This document shows, piece after piece, positions 7,817 to 16,726 of a stretch of DNA of 64,000 nucleotides (position 1 is its first letter; each line of letters opens with the position of its first letter). Made by a program: the position numbers and the translations under genes. The stretch is from an uncultured Actinomycetes bacterium (GTDB lineage Bacteria > Actinomycetota > Acidimicrobiia > Acidimicrobiales > RAAP-2). The notes beneath the pieces were generated by a model. That model worked only from the letters and a program-made list of their open reading frames with translations, was not told where the DNA came from and ran no database searches. The stretch lies in the NCBI GenBank assembly GCA_903871335.1, contig CAIQGE010000025.1, positions 62,001 through 126,000 on the forward strand, given 5' to 3'.

Positions 7817-8221
7817 GTGCTGCGACTCACGAGCGATCACCGAGACACCATGATTGCCACGTGCGTTCGGGCGCTGCCGCATGAGGGTTGCGGCTTGCTC
7901 GTCGGAAGTCCCGAAGGTGTCGTCATTTCGGTGGTCCCCACGATCAATATCGCCGAGTCCGCGCGTATCTACGAAATTGAACCCCGGGCTCTCTTGCGGG
8001 CAACGAGGGAGGCTGATGCGGCGGGACTCGAGATCATTGGCGTCTTTCATTCCCATACTCACTCCGACGCTTATCCGAGTCCAACGGACGTGCGTCAAGC
8101 GCCCGATCCCGCCTGGCACTACGTTCTCGTGTCGTTTCGACTCGTGCCCACGGTGCTGCGGAGTTACCGCATCTCTGACGGCGACGTACGCGAAGAACCA
8201 ATTGACCTCGTGATTGCGTAG
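7817..8221 (+). CDS. mec: JAMM/MPN+ metallopeptidase, Mec (CysO-cysteine peptidase)-like
   Basis: The 134-residue protein is a minimal JAB1/MPN/Mov34 zinc peptidase: Glu23 in LPHEGCGLL, then H78-S-H80, Ser88 and Asp91 of the JAMM motif in HSHTHSDAYPSPTD. Mycobacterial Mec releases cysteine from the CysO-cysteine adduct. In mycobacteria mec sits beside cysO-cysM; here those genes are 32 kb away, at 40292-41538. The CysO in this window has three residues after its Gly-Gly, so this enzyme could also trim the carrier before activation, as JAMM peptidases do for QbsE-type carriers (inference). It starts at GTG 7817. Confidence 0.75.
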   Translation: MLRLTSDHRDTMIATCVRALPHEGCGLLVGSPEGVVISVVPTINIAESARIYEIEPRALLRATREADAAGLEIIGVFHSHTHSDAYPSPTDVRQAPDPAWHYVLVSFRLVPTVLRSYRISDGDVREEPIDLVIA

Positions 8222-8324
8222 GCGAACGGACCTTCGGCACCGGCGTGCCCTCTTTCGGCCTCACCGCTCAGTTCACTGGACCGGTCCGGGGACGCGTGTT
8301 GTTCTGTCCACCTAATCTGGGGTG

Positions 8325-9116
8325 ATGAGCACGACGATGCCGGCCCTGTTCGTCGGCCACGGAAATCCAATGAACGCCATTGAGCCCAATCGCTTCGGCG
8401 ATGCGTGGGAAGAGTTGGGTCGTCGGATTGGCCAACCGGAGGCGATCGTGTGCGTATCTGCGCACTGGTTCATTGCCGCCACCGCCGTGACGGCGATGGC
8501 GCGACCCCGGACGATTCACGACTTTTACGGTTTCCCCCAGGAACTGTTCGACGTGGAATATCCCGCTCCGGGATCGCCCACGCTCGCTGGCGAGATCATT
8601 GAAATGGTCAAGCCCACATGGTGTGGACGCGACGAAGACAGTTGGGGCCTCGATCACGGCACATGGTCCGTTCTCAACCGCATGTATCCCTCGGCTGACG
8701 TTCCTGTTGTCCAGATCAGCGTGGATGCCTCAAAGTCGATTGACTACCACGTCGGTCTCGGTGCTCAACTGGCCCCACTGCGCGAACAGGGTGTCCTGAT
8801 CATCGCGAGCGGGAACATCGTGCACAACCTGCGACTCATTCAGTGGCAGATGGACGAAGCCGGGTTTGATTGGGCCCACGATTTTGATGACAGCGCGCGG
8901 GAAGTGCTGACCCAAGATCCTTCGTCGTTCGCTCGACTTGAACAGCACGCCGCGTACCGAGCGGCGTCACCAACGCCCGATCACTTCTGGCCCGCCGCGT
9001 ACCTCGCCGGTCTCGCGAGCGCCGCGGGTGAGACCTGCGACGTCGTCGTTGAGGGGTATGTGGCGGGTTCCCTCTCGATGACGAGCTACGCGCTTGGTTT
9101 ACCCTCCGTCGTCTGA
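8325..9116 (+). CDS. Extradiol ring-cleavage dioxygenase, DODA/YgiD type (LigB family)
   Basis: This 263-residue protein has the features of class III extradiol dioxygenases related to 4,5-DOPA dioxygenase: ALFVGHGNPMNAI at the N-terminus with a metal His, VSAHWF, the loop WGLDHGTWSVLNRMYP, and SGNIVHNLRLI. It would open the ring of a catechol using Fe(II) or Zn, substrate unknown. Two starts lie together, GTG 8322 and ATG 8325; neither has a good ribosome site and TAATCT ~7-9 nt upstream suggests a leaderless transcript. Confidence 0.8.
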   Translation: MSTTMPALFVGHGNPMNAIEPNRFGDAWEELGRRIGQPEAIVCVSAHWFIAATAVTAMARPRTIHDFYGFPQELFDVEYPAPGSPTLAGEIIEMVKPTWCGRDEDSWGLDHGTWSVLNRMYPSADVPVVQISVDASKSIDYHVGLGAQLAPLREQGVLIIASGNIVHNLRLIQWQMDEAGFDWAHDFDDSAREVLTQDPSSFARLEQHAAYRAASPTPDHFWPAAYLAGLASAAGETCDVVVEGYVAGSLSMTSYALGLPSVV

Positions 9117-9319
9117 CGAGCCTTCGCGCACATTGAGCTTTTCTGGGTCATTGGGCGCGAATACACGTCACACAGTGATCACGAAGGTTCGATGATAAAG
9201 GCGGTCGCGACGCCATCAGGCTTTTTTTGAGTCGATTTACTTGCTCTGGCGGCAGGGAACTGAGAGAATCATGCGACTTGCTGCAAAGGCAGTTGCGTTC
9301 AAGGCCATGGGGGTTGTGA

Positions 9320-12163
9320 GTGTTTCGTATTGTTTCTAACTCTGCGGCGAGGATCATTGTTGCCGCCGCCGCCATGGTCTCGTTGAGCGCGGTGACCGTA
9401 GCCTCCGTCGCCGGTGCCGCAACGGTCACCGCCAGTTTTACTCCGTCGTCGATGACGGCGGCGGGCGGACTGCTGACTGTGAACTACACCATGCCAACGG
9501 GCGTGAAGAGCTGCGCCATCTCCGTGGCGCCTCCGGGACCGATTGTGCCGACCTGTGTCGTGACGGCGGGCGATCAGCACGCCACCTTTCTCGTACCCCC
9601 GAACACCGGTGGCTCGACCCAGACGTACGCCTTCACTCTGAGCGGAGTCTTTAGCGGAGGTTCCAATATTGGTGGATCGAGCTTCTCAACCTCTCAAAAT
9701 GTGACCGTGTCACCGTCGGCGTCGAACACGTACGTGGCCCTTGGTGATTCGTTGGCCTCCGGCGACGGCAACGGAGGATCCGGGTGGGTGGACTACAGCG
9801 GTGCGGCCTCAGGAACCGGCACGGCAAATAGCACGTGTCACCGTTCCTCGTCGGCCTACCCGAAGCTCGTGAGCTCGTGGCTAGCCGCAACGCCTTCTTT
9901 GTTGTTGCCCTCGTTGAACCTTTCGTTCGTTTCCTGTGCGGGAGCGACCACCACCAACTTGTGGTCGGGAAGTCCGGCACTAAAGGCTGGGTTAACAGGT
10001 GGCGGAGAGAACAACTTCGATAACGGTGAATCGCCGCAGTTGAACGACACCGCGGAGTTAGCGAATGCCCGCGTAGTGACGTTGAGCGTCGGCGGCGATG
10101 ACGTGCGCTATCAGGCAATCGTGGATGCGTGTCTGGCGGTATCGCTAGGCGAAACTCCGGCGAGTTTTGCGCTTGCAAAGATTGTGGCACCCGGTATTGG
10201 CCTTTCCACGTTGGCTTTCTACCGCCAGGGCAAGGCGGTCTGTTCAAAGACGTCGACCGCCCCGGCAGTGAAGAACCTGACGAGCAATATTCAAAAATTG
10301 CAAGCGGTTCTCGTGTCGACCTTCCAGCGTGTGCAGACCGAAGCACCGAAGGCGCACATCTTTGTGACGGGCTATCCAGACTTGCTCCCTAAGACGCCGT
10401 CGGCTGCGAATATCCGCAACGGGTGTGGCGGGATCAGCGGAAGCCTTCTTCCGTTCATTTCGGGAATAGCTCCCTCGCTCAACACGGTCGTTCAAAAAGC
10501 AGCGGCCAGCGCGGGCGTCACGTTCGTGGACCCGAACGCGGGCGCGAATTCATTCCTCGGCACGGGCGGACACACCTTGTGCGGTGCCAACTCGTGGTTC
10601 TTTGGACTCAATACCTCTTCGCACGGCACCGACAACCTGGGCACTTTTTTGCCGACGTCGGTGGGCCAACAACATCTAGCGTTGGCCACGGAAGCGTCCA
10701 TCGATGCGGTTATTACCGCGGCGAATGCGCAGTCCAAGGCTGTGGAGTCCGTGGTCTCTGACGGACATGGTTACTGCGCATTCGTCCAGAGTGGTGCGGT
10801 TAAGTGTTGGGGTCGTGGCGTTGCCGGCGAATTGGGAAATGGGAAGTTCTATCCGACTGGCAATCAAGGTTCGGCGATTCCGGTGACGGTCGTGTCAACC
10901 AGTGGAACGGGTACGTTGACCGATGTGGCCAGCATCGCCAGTAACGGTTCTGGTTTCGGCGAGGGCTACTGCGCGCTCCTCACCTCCGGCGGTGTGGATT
11001 GTTGGGGTTACGGTGGCAACGGCCAACTCGGTAATGGACACACGTACAGCGGATCGTCTGCCGGTTCAGCGGTTCCGGTTCCCGTCGTGGGCACCAACGG
11101 GACGGGAACCTTGTCGGGAGTTTCGAGTTTGGCCAGTGACGGTGGCGGCTACTGCGCGGTTCTGACCTCGGGAGGCGTTGACTGCTGGGGAGAGGGACAA
11201 GTCGGTGAGCTGGGCGACGGCAAGTCGGTGTTGTCCAACATTCCGGTGCCGGTGGTTGATGTGAACGGGTCGGGCACCTTGACGGGCGTCGCCAGTGTGA
11301 CGAGTGACGGTACGACCAGCGGCGAAGGCTACTGCGCACTTCTGACTTCGGGCGGCGTTGACTGCTGGGGATTTGGCGCGAGCGGCCAGCTGGGAAATGG
11401 TTCGGCACTGCCCACAGGAACGCAAAGTTCATCGATTCCGGTGACAGTTGTGGACATCACGGGCAGCGGTTCGCTCAGTGGCGTCACTAGCTTGGTGAGC
11501 GACGGGGGCGGTTACTGCGCCGTTCTCACGACCGGCGGCGTTGACTGTTGGGGCCAGGGACAGGACGGCGAGTTGGGTAATGGGGTCTCCACCGAGACCG
11601 CCACGCCCACACCCGTGTCGAGCCGTACGGGAAGCGGCACGTTGACGGGCGTCGTGAGTGTGGCGAGCGCCGACAACGGCGATGGGTACTGCGCACTGCT
11701 CGTTTCAGGTGGCGTGGACTGCTGGGGTTGGGGTGCTAGCGGACAACTTGGTAACGGTCACTTCTACCCCTGGGGCAACCAAGGGTCCTCGATCCCGGTC
11801 GCGGTCGTGGGTGCGACTGGTTTTGGAACCTTGGGTGGCGTGAGTTCGTTGGCCAGCGATGGCACGGGCTACTGCGCCACGTTGACGTCCGGTGGTGTGA
11901 ATTGTTGGGGAGCAGGATTCTGGGGTCAAACGGGAACGGGAGCGGAGAGCTACTCGGACACCCCACAGAACGTCGTGGCAGTTTCGGGCTCAGGAAATCT
12001 GGGCGGCGTCACGAGTGTCGTGAGCGGCACGGAAGGGTACTGCGCACTTCTCGCCTCTGGAGATCTCAACTGTTGGGGCCGTGGCCTCAACGGTGAATTG
12101 GGCAACGGAGTGTTCTACACGTCGGGTTACACCGGCTCGGCGACACCAGTACTCGTCGAATAG
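9320..12163 (+). CDS. Secreted SGNH-like hydrolase fused to eight RCC1-like repeats
   Basis: The 947-residue protein has a signal peptide (hydrophobic ~12-32, cleavage near AGA), an Ig-like stretch (~35-130), an SGNH/GDSL-like domain (~136-465) and eight RCC1-like units (~480-947). The esterase part has Ser144 in ALGDSLASGDG and the CHRSSSAYP insertion seen in secreted actinobacterial lipases. Block III reads GGDD (258-261) rather than GGND, and the block V histidine position reads FLPT (Leu444) rather than FHPT, so activity is doubtful. Each repeat has GYCA-LxSGGVxCWGxGxxGxLGNG with two conserved cysteines, which may be disulphide-bonded outside the cell. The GTG start follows GGGGG by ~6 nt. 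A strong hairpin terminator follows. Confidence 0.8.
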   Translation: MFRIVSNSAARIIVAAAAMVSLSAVTVASVAGAATVTASFTPSSMTAAGGLLTVNYTMPTGVKSCAISVAPPGPIVPTCVVTAGDQHATFLVPPNTGGSTQTYAFTLSGVFSGGSNIGGSSFSTSQNVTVSPSASNTYVALGDSLASGDGNGGSGWVDYSGAASGTGTANSTCHRSSSAYPKLVSSWLAATPSLLLPSLNLSFVSCAGATTTNLWSGSPALKAGLTGGGENNFDNGESPQLNDTAELANARVVTLSVGGDDVRYQAIVDACLAVSLGETPASFALAKIVAPGIGLSTLAFYRQGKAVCSKTSTAPAVKNLTSNIQKLQAVLVSTFQRVQTEAPKAHIFVTGYPDLLPKTPSAANIRNGCGGISGSLLPFISGIAPSLNTVVQKAAASAGVTFVDPNAGANSFLGTGGHTLCGANSWFFGLNTSSHGTDNLGTFLPTSVGQQHLALATEASIDAVITAANAQSKAVESVVSDGHGYCAFVQSGAVKCWGRGVAGELGNGKFYPTGNQGSAIPVTVVSTSGTGTLTDVASIASNGSGFGEGYCALLTSGGVDCWGYGGNGQLGNGHTYSGSSAGSAVPVPVVGTNGTGTLSGVSSLASDGGGYCAVLTSGGVDCWGEGQVGELGDGKSVLSNIPVPVVDVNGSGTLTGVASVTSDGTTSGEGYCALLTSGGVDCWGFGASGQLGNGSALPTGTQSSSIPVTVVDITGSGSLSGVTSLVSDGGGYCAVLTTGGVDCWGQGQDGELGNGVSTETATPTPVSSRTGSGTLTGVVSVASADNGDGYCALLVSGGVDCWGWGASGQLGNGHFYPWGNQGSSIPVAVVGATGFGTLGGVSSLASDGTGYCATLTSGGVNCWGAGFWGQTGTGAESYSDTPQNVVAVSGSGNLGGVTSVVSGTEGYCALLASGDLNCWGRGLNGELGNGVFYTSGYTGSATPVLVE
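10757..12163 (+). repeat. Eight tandem RCC1-like coding repeats
   Basis: Eight in-frame units of ~56 or ~65 residues lie end to end. From unit 2 on they alternate long and short (2-3, 4-5, 6-7), which suggests duplication of a two-unit block of ~360 bp. Each carries the GYCA...CWG cysteine pair, and the last unit lacks the SGxLxGVxS linker. Confidence 0.8.
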
Positions 12164-12172
12164 ATCTGCGGC

Positions 12173-12210
12173 CACGAAGCCCCCTGCTCGTTCGCGAGCA
12201 GGGGGCTTCG
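12173..12210 (+). terminator. Hairpin terminator with UUCG tetraloop
   Basis: A perfect 17-bp stem (12173-12189 with 12194-12210) closes on the stable tetraloop TTCG, 10 nt after the SGNH-RCC1 stop. No T-run follows, as is common for terminators in high-GC actinobacteria. Confidence 0.8.
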
Positions 12211-12347
12211 TGCTGTCAGTGACCATTGCTGCGCGAGCATCTGGATCTGGTTCGCCCCGGTGTGCGAAGCGTGACCATCGGCCCTAGTAGCTCGTGGTCG
12301 AAGGAGCGCGCGAGTCGTTAGGTTCGAAAGTAGAGAAGGGAGCGATC

Positions 12348-12626
12348 ATGACCGGAGTCGAACATCTCAACAACCATCATCGCGACACGTTGATCAAGAT
12401 CTTTCAGCACCCCACGAGCCACAACATTGAGTGGCACAGCGTCCTCAGTCTCCTCGAGGCCGTTGGAACCGTCGAAGAGCGTCACGAGGATAAGTTTCAC
12501 GTCGATCTCGACGGAGAGCACCACATCTTTATGCGACCAAAGCACAAGGACGTCGATGTCCAACAGGTCCTCAATCTCCGCCACGCGCTGACGGACGCGG
12601 GCATTACTCCAGAGACGCTGACCTAG
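12348..12626 (+). CDS. HicA-like small conserved actinobacterial protein
   Basis: The 92-residue protein has the pattern of a widespread actinobacterial family with remote likeness to HicA: HHRDTLIKIFQHPTSHNIEWHSVLSLLEAVGTVEERHEDKFHVDLDGEHHIFMRPKHKDVD, then a C-terminal helix (VLNLRHALTDAGI). The conserved Trp/His-rich core suggests nucleic-acid binding. No HicB-like antitoxin is adjacent, so a toxin role is not supported. ATG 12348 follows AAGGGAG. Its 3' end overlaps the convergent serine hydrolase gene by 4 nt. Confidence 0.65.
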   Translation: MTGVEHLNNHHRDTLIKIFQHPTSHNIEWHSVLSLLEAVGTVEERHEDKFHVDLDGEHHIFMRPKHKDVDVQQVLNLRHALTDAGITPETLT

Positions 12627-13753
12627 TCGGCCAGAGCCGCCAGCGCGGCGAGCACAATCACGAAGCCCCGGGTATCGCCGACGAGCCCCACCTGCATCTT
12701 GTTCATCATGTAACTGATGGTTAGTCCGCTCTCTTGATCCATCACGATGATGGATCCGCCGAATCCTCCCCAGAAACATGCATTCGGCCCCAGCGGCACC
12801 GTTTCGTTGCCCAGTCCATATCCGGCACCCCCGAAACGCATCGGGAGAGCCAGAACGAGGTCGGGACCTTCTATTTCTGTGCGAAACACTCGGTCGACCG
12901 TTTCGGGTCGCAGAAACCTGCGACCCATTGCCTCGCCACGATTGGTGATGATGGACTGCAACAAGGCGACTGAGCGAGCGTTGCCGTGACCGTTGGCCGC
13001 CGGGATTTCCGCGGCTCGCCACCAACGTTGATGTGGTGCACTGCCGTCCAGCGGCGGGGACGTGAGTGAGCGCACGAGGATGGAGTCGTTATCTAAGGAA
13101 CTCATGTCGGGTAGGGGAGGCGCGATCACGAGGGAGACGCGATCTTCTTCAGATGCCGGAAGACCGATAAAGAAGTCGGCGTCGAGGGGCTCGGCAAATT
13201 CCGTGCGGAAGAAGGTTCCGATGCTGACTCCCGTGATGCGACGCACCACTTCACCAATGAGATAGCCCTGCGTCACTGCATGGTAGCCCGATTGCGTACC
13301 GGGCTCCCACCAGGGTTCTTGAGCGGCCAATGCACTCACGCACAGCTCCCAATCCGCGAGTTCTTCGGGCTGGATCTTGGTTTCGAACCCTGACAAACCC
13401 GCGGTATGCGCGAGGAGATGGCGCACGAGGACTCCCGACTTTCCGTTGGCGGCAAATTCGGGCCAGTACGTAGCGACCGGTGCGTCAAAGTCGAGGAGCC
13501 CGCGGTCGAGGAGCAAGAGCGCACACAGAAAGGTCATTGTCTTCGTGGTGGACCAGACGTTGACGAGTGTGTCGTCTCGCCAGGGCACGTCGTTCGAGAC
13601 GTCTGCCTGACCACCCCAAATATCGACGACCAGCTCGTCGTGGTGACGAATCGAGATGGAGGCTCCCACGTCCCCTCCCGTGGCCAGGCTCGCTTCAAGA
13701 ACGTCCCGTACGCCCGCGAAACGATCCGTTGTGAAACCTTGTGTAAGCGACAT
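12623..13753 (-). CDS. Serine hydrolase, class C beta-lactamase / EstB family
   Basis: The 376-residue protein has the catalytic SxxK as Ser68-Thr-Thr-Lys71 in NVWSTTKTMTF and the tyrosine motif at Tyr157 (GYHAVTQGYLIGEVVRR), the hallmarks of penicillin-binding-protein-fold esterases. No signal peptide is visible, so it is probably a cytoplasmic esterase rather than a secreted beta-lactamase. Members act on ester, lactone or amide substrates; this one cannot be narrowed. The ATG at 13753 follows AAGGAG. It is convergent with the HicA-like gene. Confidence 0.85.
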   Translation of the reverse strand: MSLTQGFTTDRFAGVRDVLEASLATGGDVGASISIRHHDELVVDIWGGQADVSNDVPWRDDTLVNVWSTTKTMTFLCALLLLDRGLLDFDAPVATYWPEFAANGKSGVLVRHLLAHTAGLSGFETKIQPEELADWELCVSALAAQEPWWEPGTQSGYHAVTQGYLIGEVVRRITGVSIGTFFRTEFAEPLDADFFIGLPASEEDRVSLVIAPPLPDMSSLDNDSILVRSLTSPPLDGSAPHQRWWRAAEIPAANGHGNARSVALLQSIITNRGEAMGRRFLRPETVDRVFRTEIEGPDLVLALPMRFGGAGYGLGNETVPLGPNACFWGGFGGSIIVMDQESGLTISYMMNKMQVGLVGDTRGFVIVLAALAALAD

Positions 13754-14030
13754 GATGACTCCTTGCTTGTTCGGAACCCTATCGTCGCCTCGTCACAAGA
13801 TTCCAACATTCGGATTCAGACGTTCGAGTGGGAGCGGGCTGACGTGCGTGAGTCCCTCCGCCGATGATCGCCACCGCGCAGGTGACATCGAATCGCTGAA
13901 AGACGACTCGGGCCGCTGTCACGCCCCGCTCGGGCGCCGAGTCATTGTCCAGTAAATCCACGGTTTTTGATGCATCGCCCTCTAGGCTCGTCATGAAACT
14001 ACGTCTTCAGTGGGCGTCGTGAGGAGAATG

Positions 14031-14915
14031 ATGTCGGACACTTGGCGCTTCGCCCTAATCGCTGTGGGGGCGGCCCTGATCTTGGGCGCCTTCGTGTGGC
14101 GATTCGTGCGGAGTTCCCGAGGCTCCCAGCAGTTGTCTCGCGCCCTGCGAGATCCCGATCCCTTGGTGCGCCGGGCCGCCATTGAAGTCATGAGCGAACG
14201 AGGCATTGGCGACTACGCGTCGTCTCTTCGCCCGCTGGTGAATGCTGAGCCCGACGCGAATGTCCTCGACGCCCTGGCCCTCGCGATTACGAGAAATCAA
14301 TGGGAACCTGCTGATAACCGCAAGTTGGTTGAACTTCGACTCTGGGCGAAGGCGCGAAACGAGGCCGCCGAGATGCGCGACGACACCGTGCCGAAGGAAG
14401 AAGTCGTCGCGGCACCGGCGCTCGACGTCGTGGCAACACCCGTTGCCGTTGTCGCTCCCACACCGACCATTGAACCTGTCGTCCCCGAGACGCCCGTGGC
14501 TCCCGCCCTGATCCCCGTACCCGTGGTGGACACATCGTTGGTAATTGCCAACGCGCAGCGCGAAGCGGACCTGATCGTCGAGCGTGCACGGGCAACCGCC
14601 CGGGCGATCGAGGCCGCCGCACGCGCCGAACGAGTGCAGGTACTTGAGCAGACGTACGCCGAAGTCGCACAGTTGATCGCCGTCAGTCGAGACGGCCACA
14701 ACGCTGTTCTGGCGGACGCGCGTACCCTTCTCGACAAGTTCTTGAGTGGAGAGAGTGATCTTCGCGAAGATCCTCGTACACATTCTGGCGAGATCGAGAT
14801 TCACGAAATTGCTCGTGATGACGTTGATAACGAAGAAGATTCGGATCACGACGAAGAACAGCGGGTCGTGATCGTGATTCGGCAGGAACCGTCACCGAAA
14901 AAGAAGAAGAAGTAA
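14031..14915 (+). CDS. Membrane-anchored HEAT-like/coiled-coil protein (paralogue 1)
   Basis: The 294-residue protein has one N-terminal membrane helix (~8-25), a helical-repeat segment (~35-110; LRDPDPLVRRAAIEVMSERG, VLDALALAI), a Pro/Val-rich linker (~125-175), a likely coiled coil (~180-240; READLIVERARATARAIEAA) and an acidic tail ending PKKKKK. The first ~110 residues resemble the protein at 22957-23334. No enzyme signature is seen, so a scaffold role at the cytoplasmic membrane is a guess. ATG 14031 has AGGAG just upstream; GTG 14010 is in frame but less likely. It is convergent with the exosortase operon. Confidence 0.6.
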   Translation: MSDTWRFALIAVGAALILGAFVWRFVRSSRGSQQLSRALRDPDPLVRRAAIEVMSERGIGDYASSLRPLVNAEPDANVLDALALAITRNQWEPADNRKLVELRLWAKARNEAAEMRDDTVPKEEVVAAPALDVVATPVAVVAPTPTIEPVVPETPVAPALIPVPVVDTSLVIANAQREADLIVERARATARAIEAAARAERVQVLEQTYAEVAQLIAVSRDGHNAVLADARTLLDKFLSGESDLREDPRTHSGEIEIHEIARDDVDNEEDSDHDEEQRVVIVIRQEPSPKKKKK

Positions 14916-14924
14916 CCGGTCGCT

Positions 14925-15608
14925 TCAGGAGCCGATGAGGCCCAGTAATTCGGAGATGGCCTCAACCACGTTGCTCGCTTCGCGCCACGGGGGGATCTCG
15001 CCTTCAGTTGCACGGTATTCTCCCGTGCGTACGCGGTACGCCCTCATGCCGACACCGTGTGCCCCAAGAACGTCTTTGTCAGGACGATCGCCGACGTAGA
15101 CAACATTCGGCGCCTCCAGTCCGAGTGCATCAAGAGCCTGAAGGAATGGCGCGGGTGAGGGCTTGCGAAATTCACGTCCCGCTTGGTCTGACAGAACGAC
15201 GACATCGAAACTGTCAGTGAGACCGAGAGCGGAGAGTTTTGCCATTTGAATTTCCACGTCGCCATCAGTGATGAGACCAATCGGGACATTCGCCCGCAAC
15301 TGGGCGAGTGATTCACGAACGCCCGGCATCAAGTCCAGCGAGACGGGACGGAACGATTTGAACGTGTCCACGAGATCCGCAATCAAAACGCGTGGGGCGA
15401 GTTCGGCCACTGCCCGATCGATGATGCCTCCCTTGTCAGAGCCCAGGTCGCTGAAATACGTCAGCCGCTCTCGCCACCGCGCGGCGTCAACGTCACTGCC
15501 CCTCGCCGCTTCTTCGGCCACGACGTTCCACGCGGCGTCCAAAAAGGTCTCTTGAAGATAGAGCGTGTCGTCCAAATCGAAAACGACGGCTTGTATGGGG
15601 CCACTCAC
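14925..15608 (-). CDS. HAD-superfamily phosphatase
   Basis: The 227-residue protein is a HAD hydrolase: motif I VVFDLDDTLY with the two aspartates, motif II LITDGD, a motif III lysine around GREFRKPSPAPF, and motif IV VYVGDRPDKDVLGAHGVGM. It probably removes phosphate from a sugar phosphate or nucleotide in the same pathway as its neighbours. Its GTG start overlaps the epimerase stop as GTGA; a longer open frame to 16010 runs through wecB and is rejected. It is the last gene of the exosortase operon. Confidence 0.8.
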   Translation of the reverse strand: MSGPIQAVVFDLDDTLYLQETFLDAAWNVVAEEAARGSDVDAARWRERLTYFSDLGSDKGGIIDRAVAELAPRVLIADLVDTFKSFRPVSLDLMPGVRESLAQLRANVPIGLITDGDVEIQMAKLSALGLTDSFDVVVLSDQAGREFRKPSPAPFLQALDALGLEAPNVVYVGDRPDKDVLGAHGVGMRAYRVRTGEYRATEGEIPPWREASNVVEAISELLGLIGS

Positions 15609-16726
15609 GTTGGTCGCCACTGCGTCAGGTCGGGCTCGACGATGGGGAGGAGGGCGAGGACGCCCGGATCCTCCAGTGCGTCGGCAACCTGTTCGGCCGT
15701 TGTTCCATCGCCGTAAGGACACGGTGCCGTCACGATGCGAACGAGTACCTCGGGAGAACTGAAATACGTTGCTAGTTCCATCACGCGTTCGACATTCACA
15801 CCGGACAATGCCGCGAGACCCTCGCTGATGCCCTCCCAGCGCGGCGTTGAGCGTCGCAAGACAATGGCGGGCACACCGAAGAACGCGGCTTCTTCTTGAA
15901 GACCACCTGAATCGGTGACCACCAGTCGACACGTCGCCAACTCGTTCAGCATGTCTTCGTAGGGCAGAGGATCGAGGAGGCGGACGTTCGCTGTTGAAAG
16001 CTCTGTCCACAGATCAGCACTCACGAGACGAGTCTTCGTGCGAGGGTGAACGGGGAACACCACGGTGCCGACTTCCTCGCCGAGCCGACGAATGATCTCG
16101 ACGAGATCGCGCAATCGTTCAGGGTCATCGACGTTGGTGGGTCGGTGCGCGGTAAAGAGGACGCCGTGTCGCTCATCTACGTCTCGACGGTGGAGACCCT
16201 TTCCGACGAGAACGTCAATGACGGGGTTACCCACCACTCGTATTCGCTCGCTGGCGACGCCCTCGTTGATGAGAAACTGGGCGGCGAGGGTCGTGGGCGC
16301 AAAGTGCAGTCGGGCGGTGGCGGCCGCGATCTTCCGGTTGGTTTCCTCAATGGAGGTTTCGTTAAAGCTGCGCAGTCCTGCTTCTAAGTGTGCCACGGGT
16401 GTCTGGAATCGTCGCGCGGCGAGACAGAACAGGGGAACGGTATAGGTATCACCGAGCACCAGGACGAGATCGGGACGTTCGGTGCGAATCACGTCCATGG
16501 CCCGCGTCAAAATAGTGCCCACCCGTTCGGACTCATCCGTTGGCAGCTCCCAGCGAATATTGGGTTGTACACCGAGTTCGTCAAAGAATGTGTCGGTCAG
16601 ATTCGCGTCATAGTGTTGACCGGTGGCCAGAGTCGTGACCTGGTGTCCCCGCGCCGCGAGGGTCACGATCACGGGTGCGAGTTTCACAATTTCGGGACGC
16701 GTCCCGAGCGGTATGAGGATCTTCAT
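15605..16726 (-). CDS. wecB: Non-hydrolysing UDP-N-acetylglucosamine 2-epimerase
   Basis: The 373-residue enzyme matches WecB/MnaA: GTRPEIVKLAPVI at the start, TGQHYDANLTDTFFDELG, VLGDTYTVP, HLEAGLRSFNETSIEETNRKIAAA, FTAHRPTNVDDPERL (HR motif) and TDSGGLQEEAAFFGVPAIVLRRSTPRWEG. It converts UDP-GlcNAc to UDP-ManNAc, a precursor for cell-surface polysaccharide. Within this operon it would supply an amino sugar for a glycan or for decorating a surface protein. Start overlaps the ATP-grasp stop by 4 nt. Confidence 0.93.
   Translation of the reverse strand: MKILIPLGTRPEIVKLAPVIVTLAARGHQVTTLATGQHYDANLTDTFFDELGVQPNIRWELPTDESERVGTILTRAMDVIRTERPDLVLVLGDTYTVPLFCLAARRFQTPVAHLEAGLRSFNETSIEETNRKIAAATARLHFAPTTLAAQFLINEGVASERIRVVGNPVIDVLVGKGLHRRDVDERHGVLFTAHRPTNVDDPERLRDLVEIIRRLGEEVGTVVFPVHPRTKTRLVSADLWTELSTANVRLLDPLPYEDMLNELATCRLVVTDSGGLQEEAAFFGVPAIVLRRSTPRWEGISEGLAALSGVNVERVMELATYFSSPEVLVRIVTAPCPYGDGTTAEQVADALEDPGVLALLPIVEPDLTQWRPT

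Noticed and set aside
12348-12626. A HicA toxin
   Set aside because: No HicB-like partner is adjacent and this family is widespread in actinobacteria as a lone gene.
12318-13025. A 235-residue minus-strand open frame
   Set aside because: It is a shifted frame inside the serine hydrolase gene, Arg-rich and without motifs.
14055-14849. A 264-residue minus-strand open frame
   Set aside because: It is antisense to the membrane-anchored protein gene and has the Cys/Arg/His-rich composition of an out-of-frame reading.
15609-16010. N-terminal extension of the HAD phosphatase
   Set aside because: The extension lies in a wrong frame of wecB and is Arg-rich; the GTGA overlap gives a good start at 15608.
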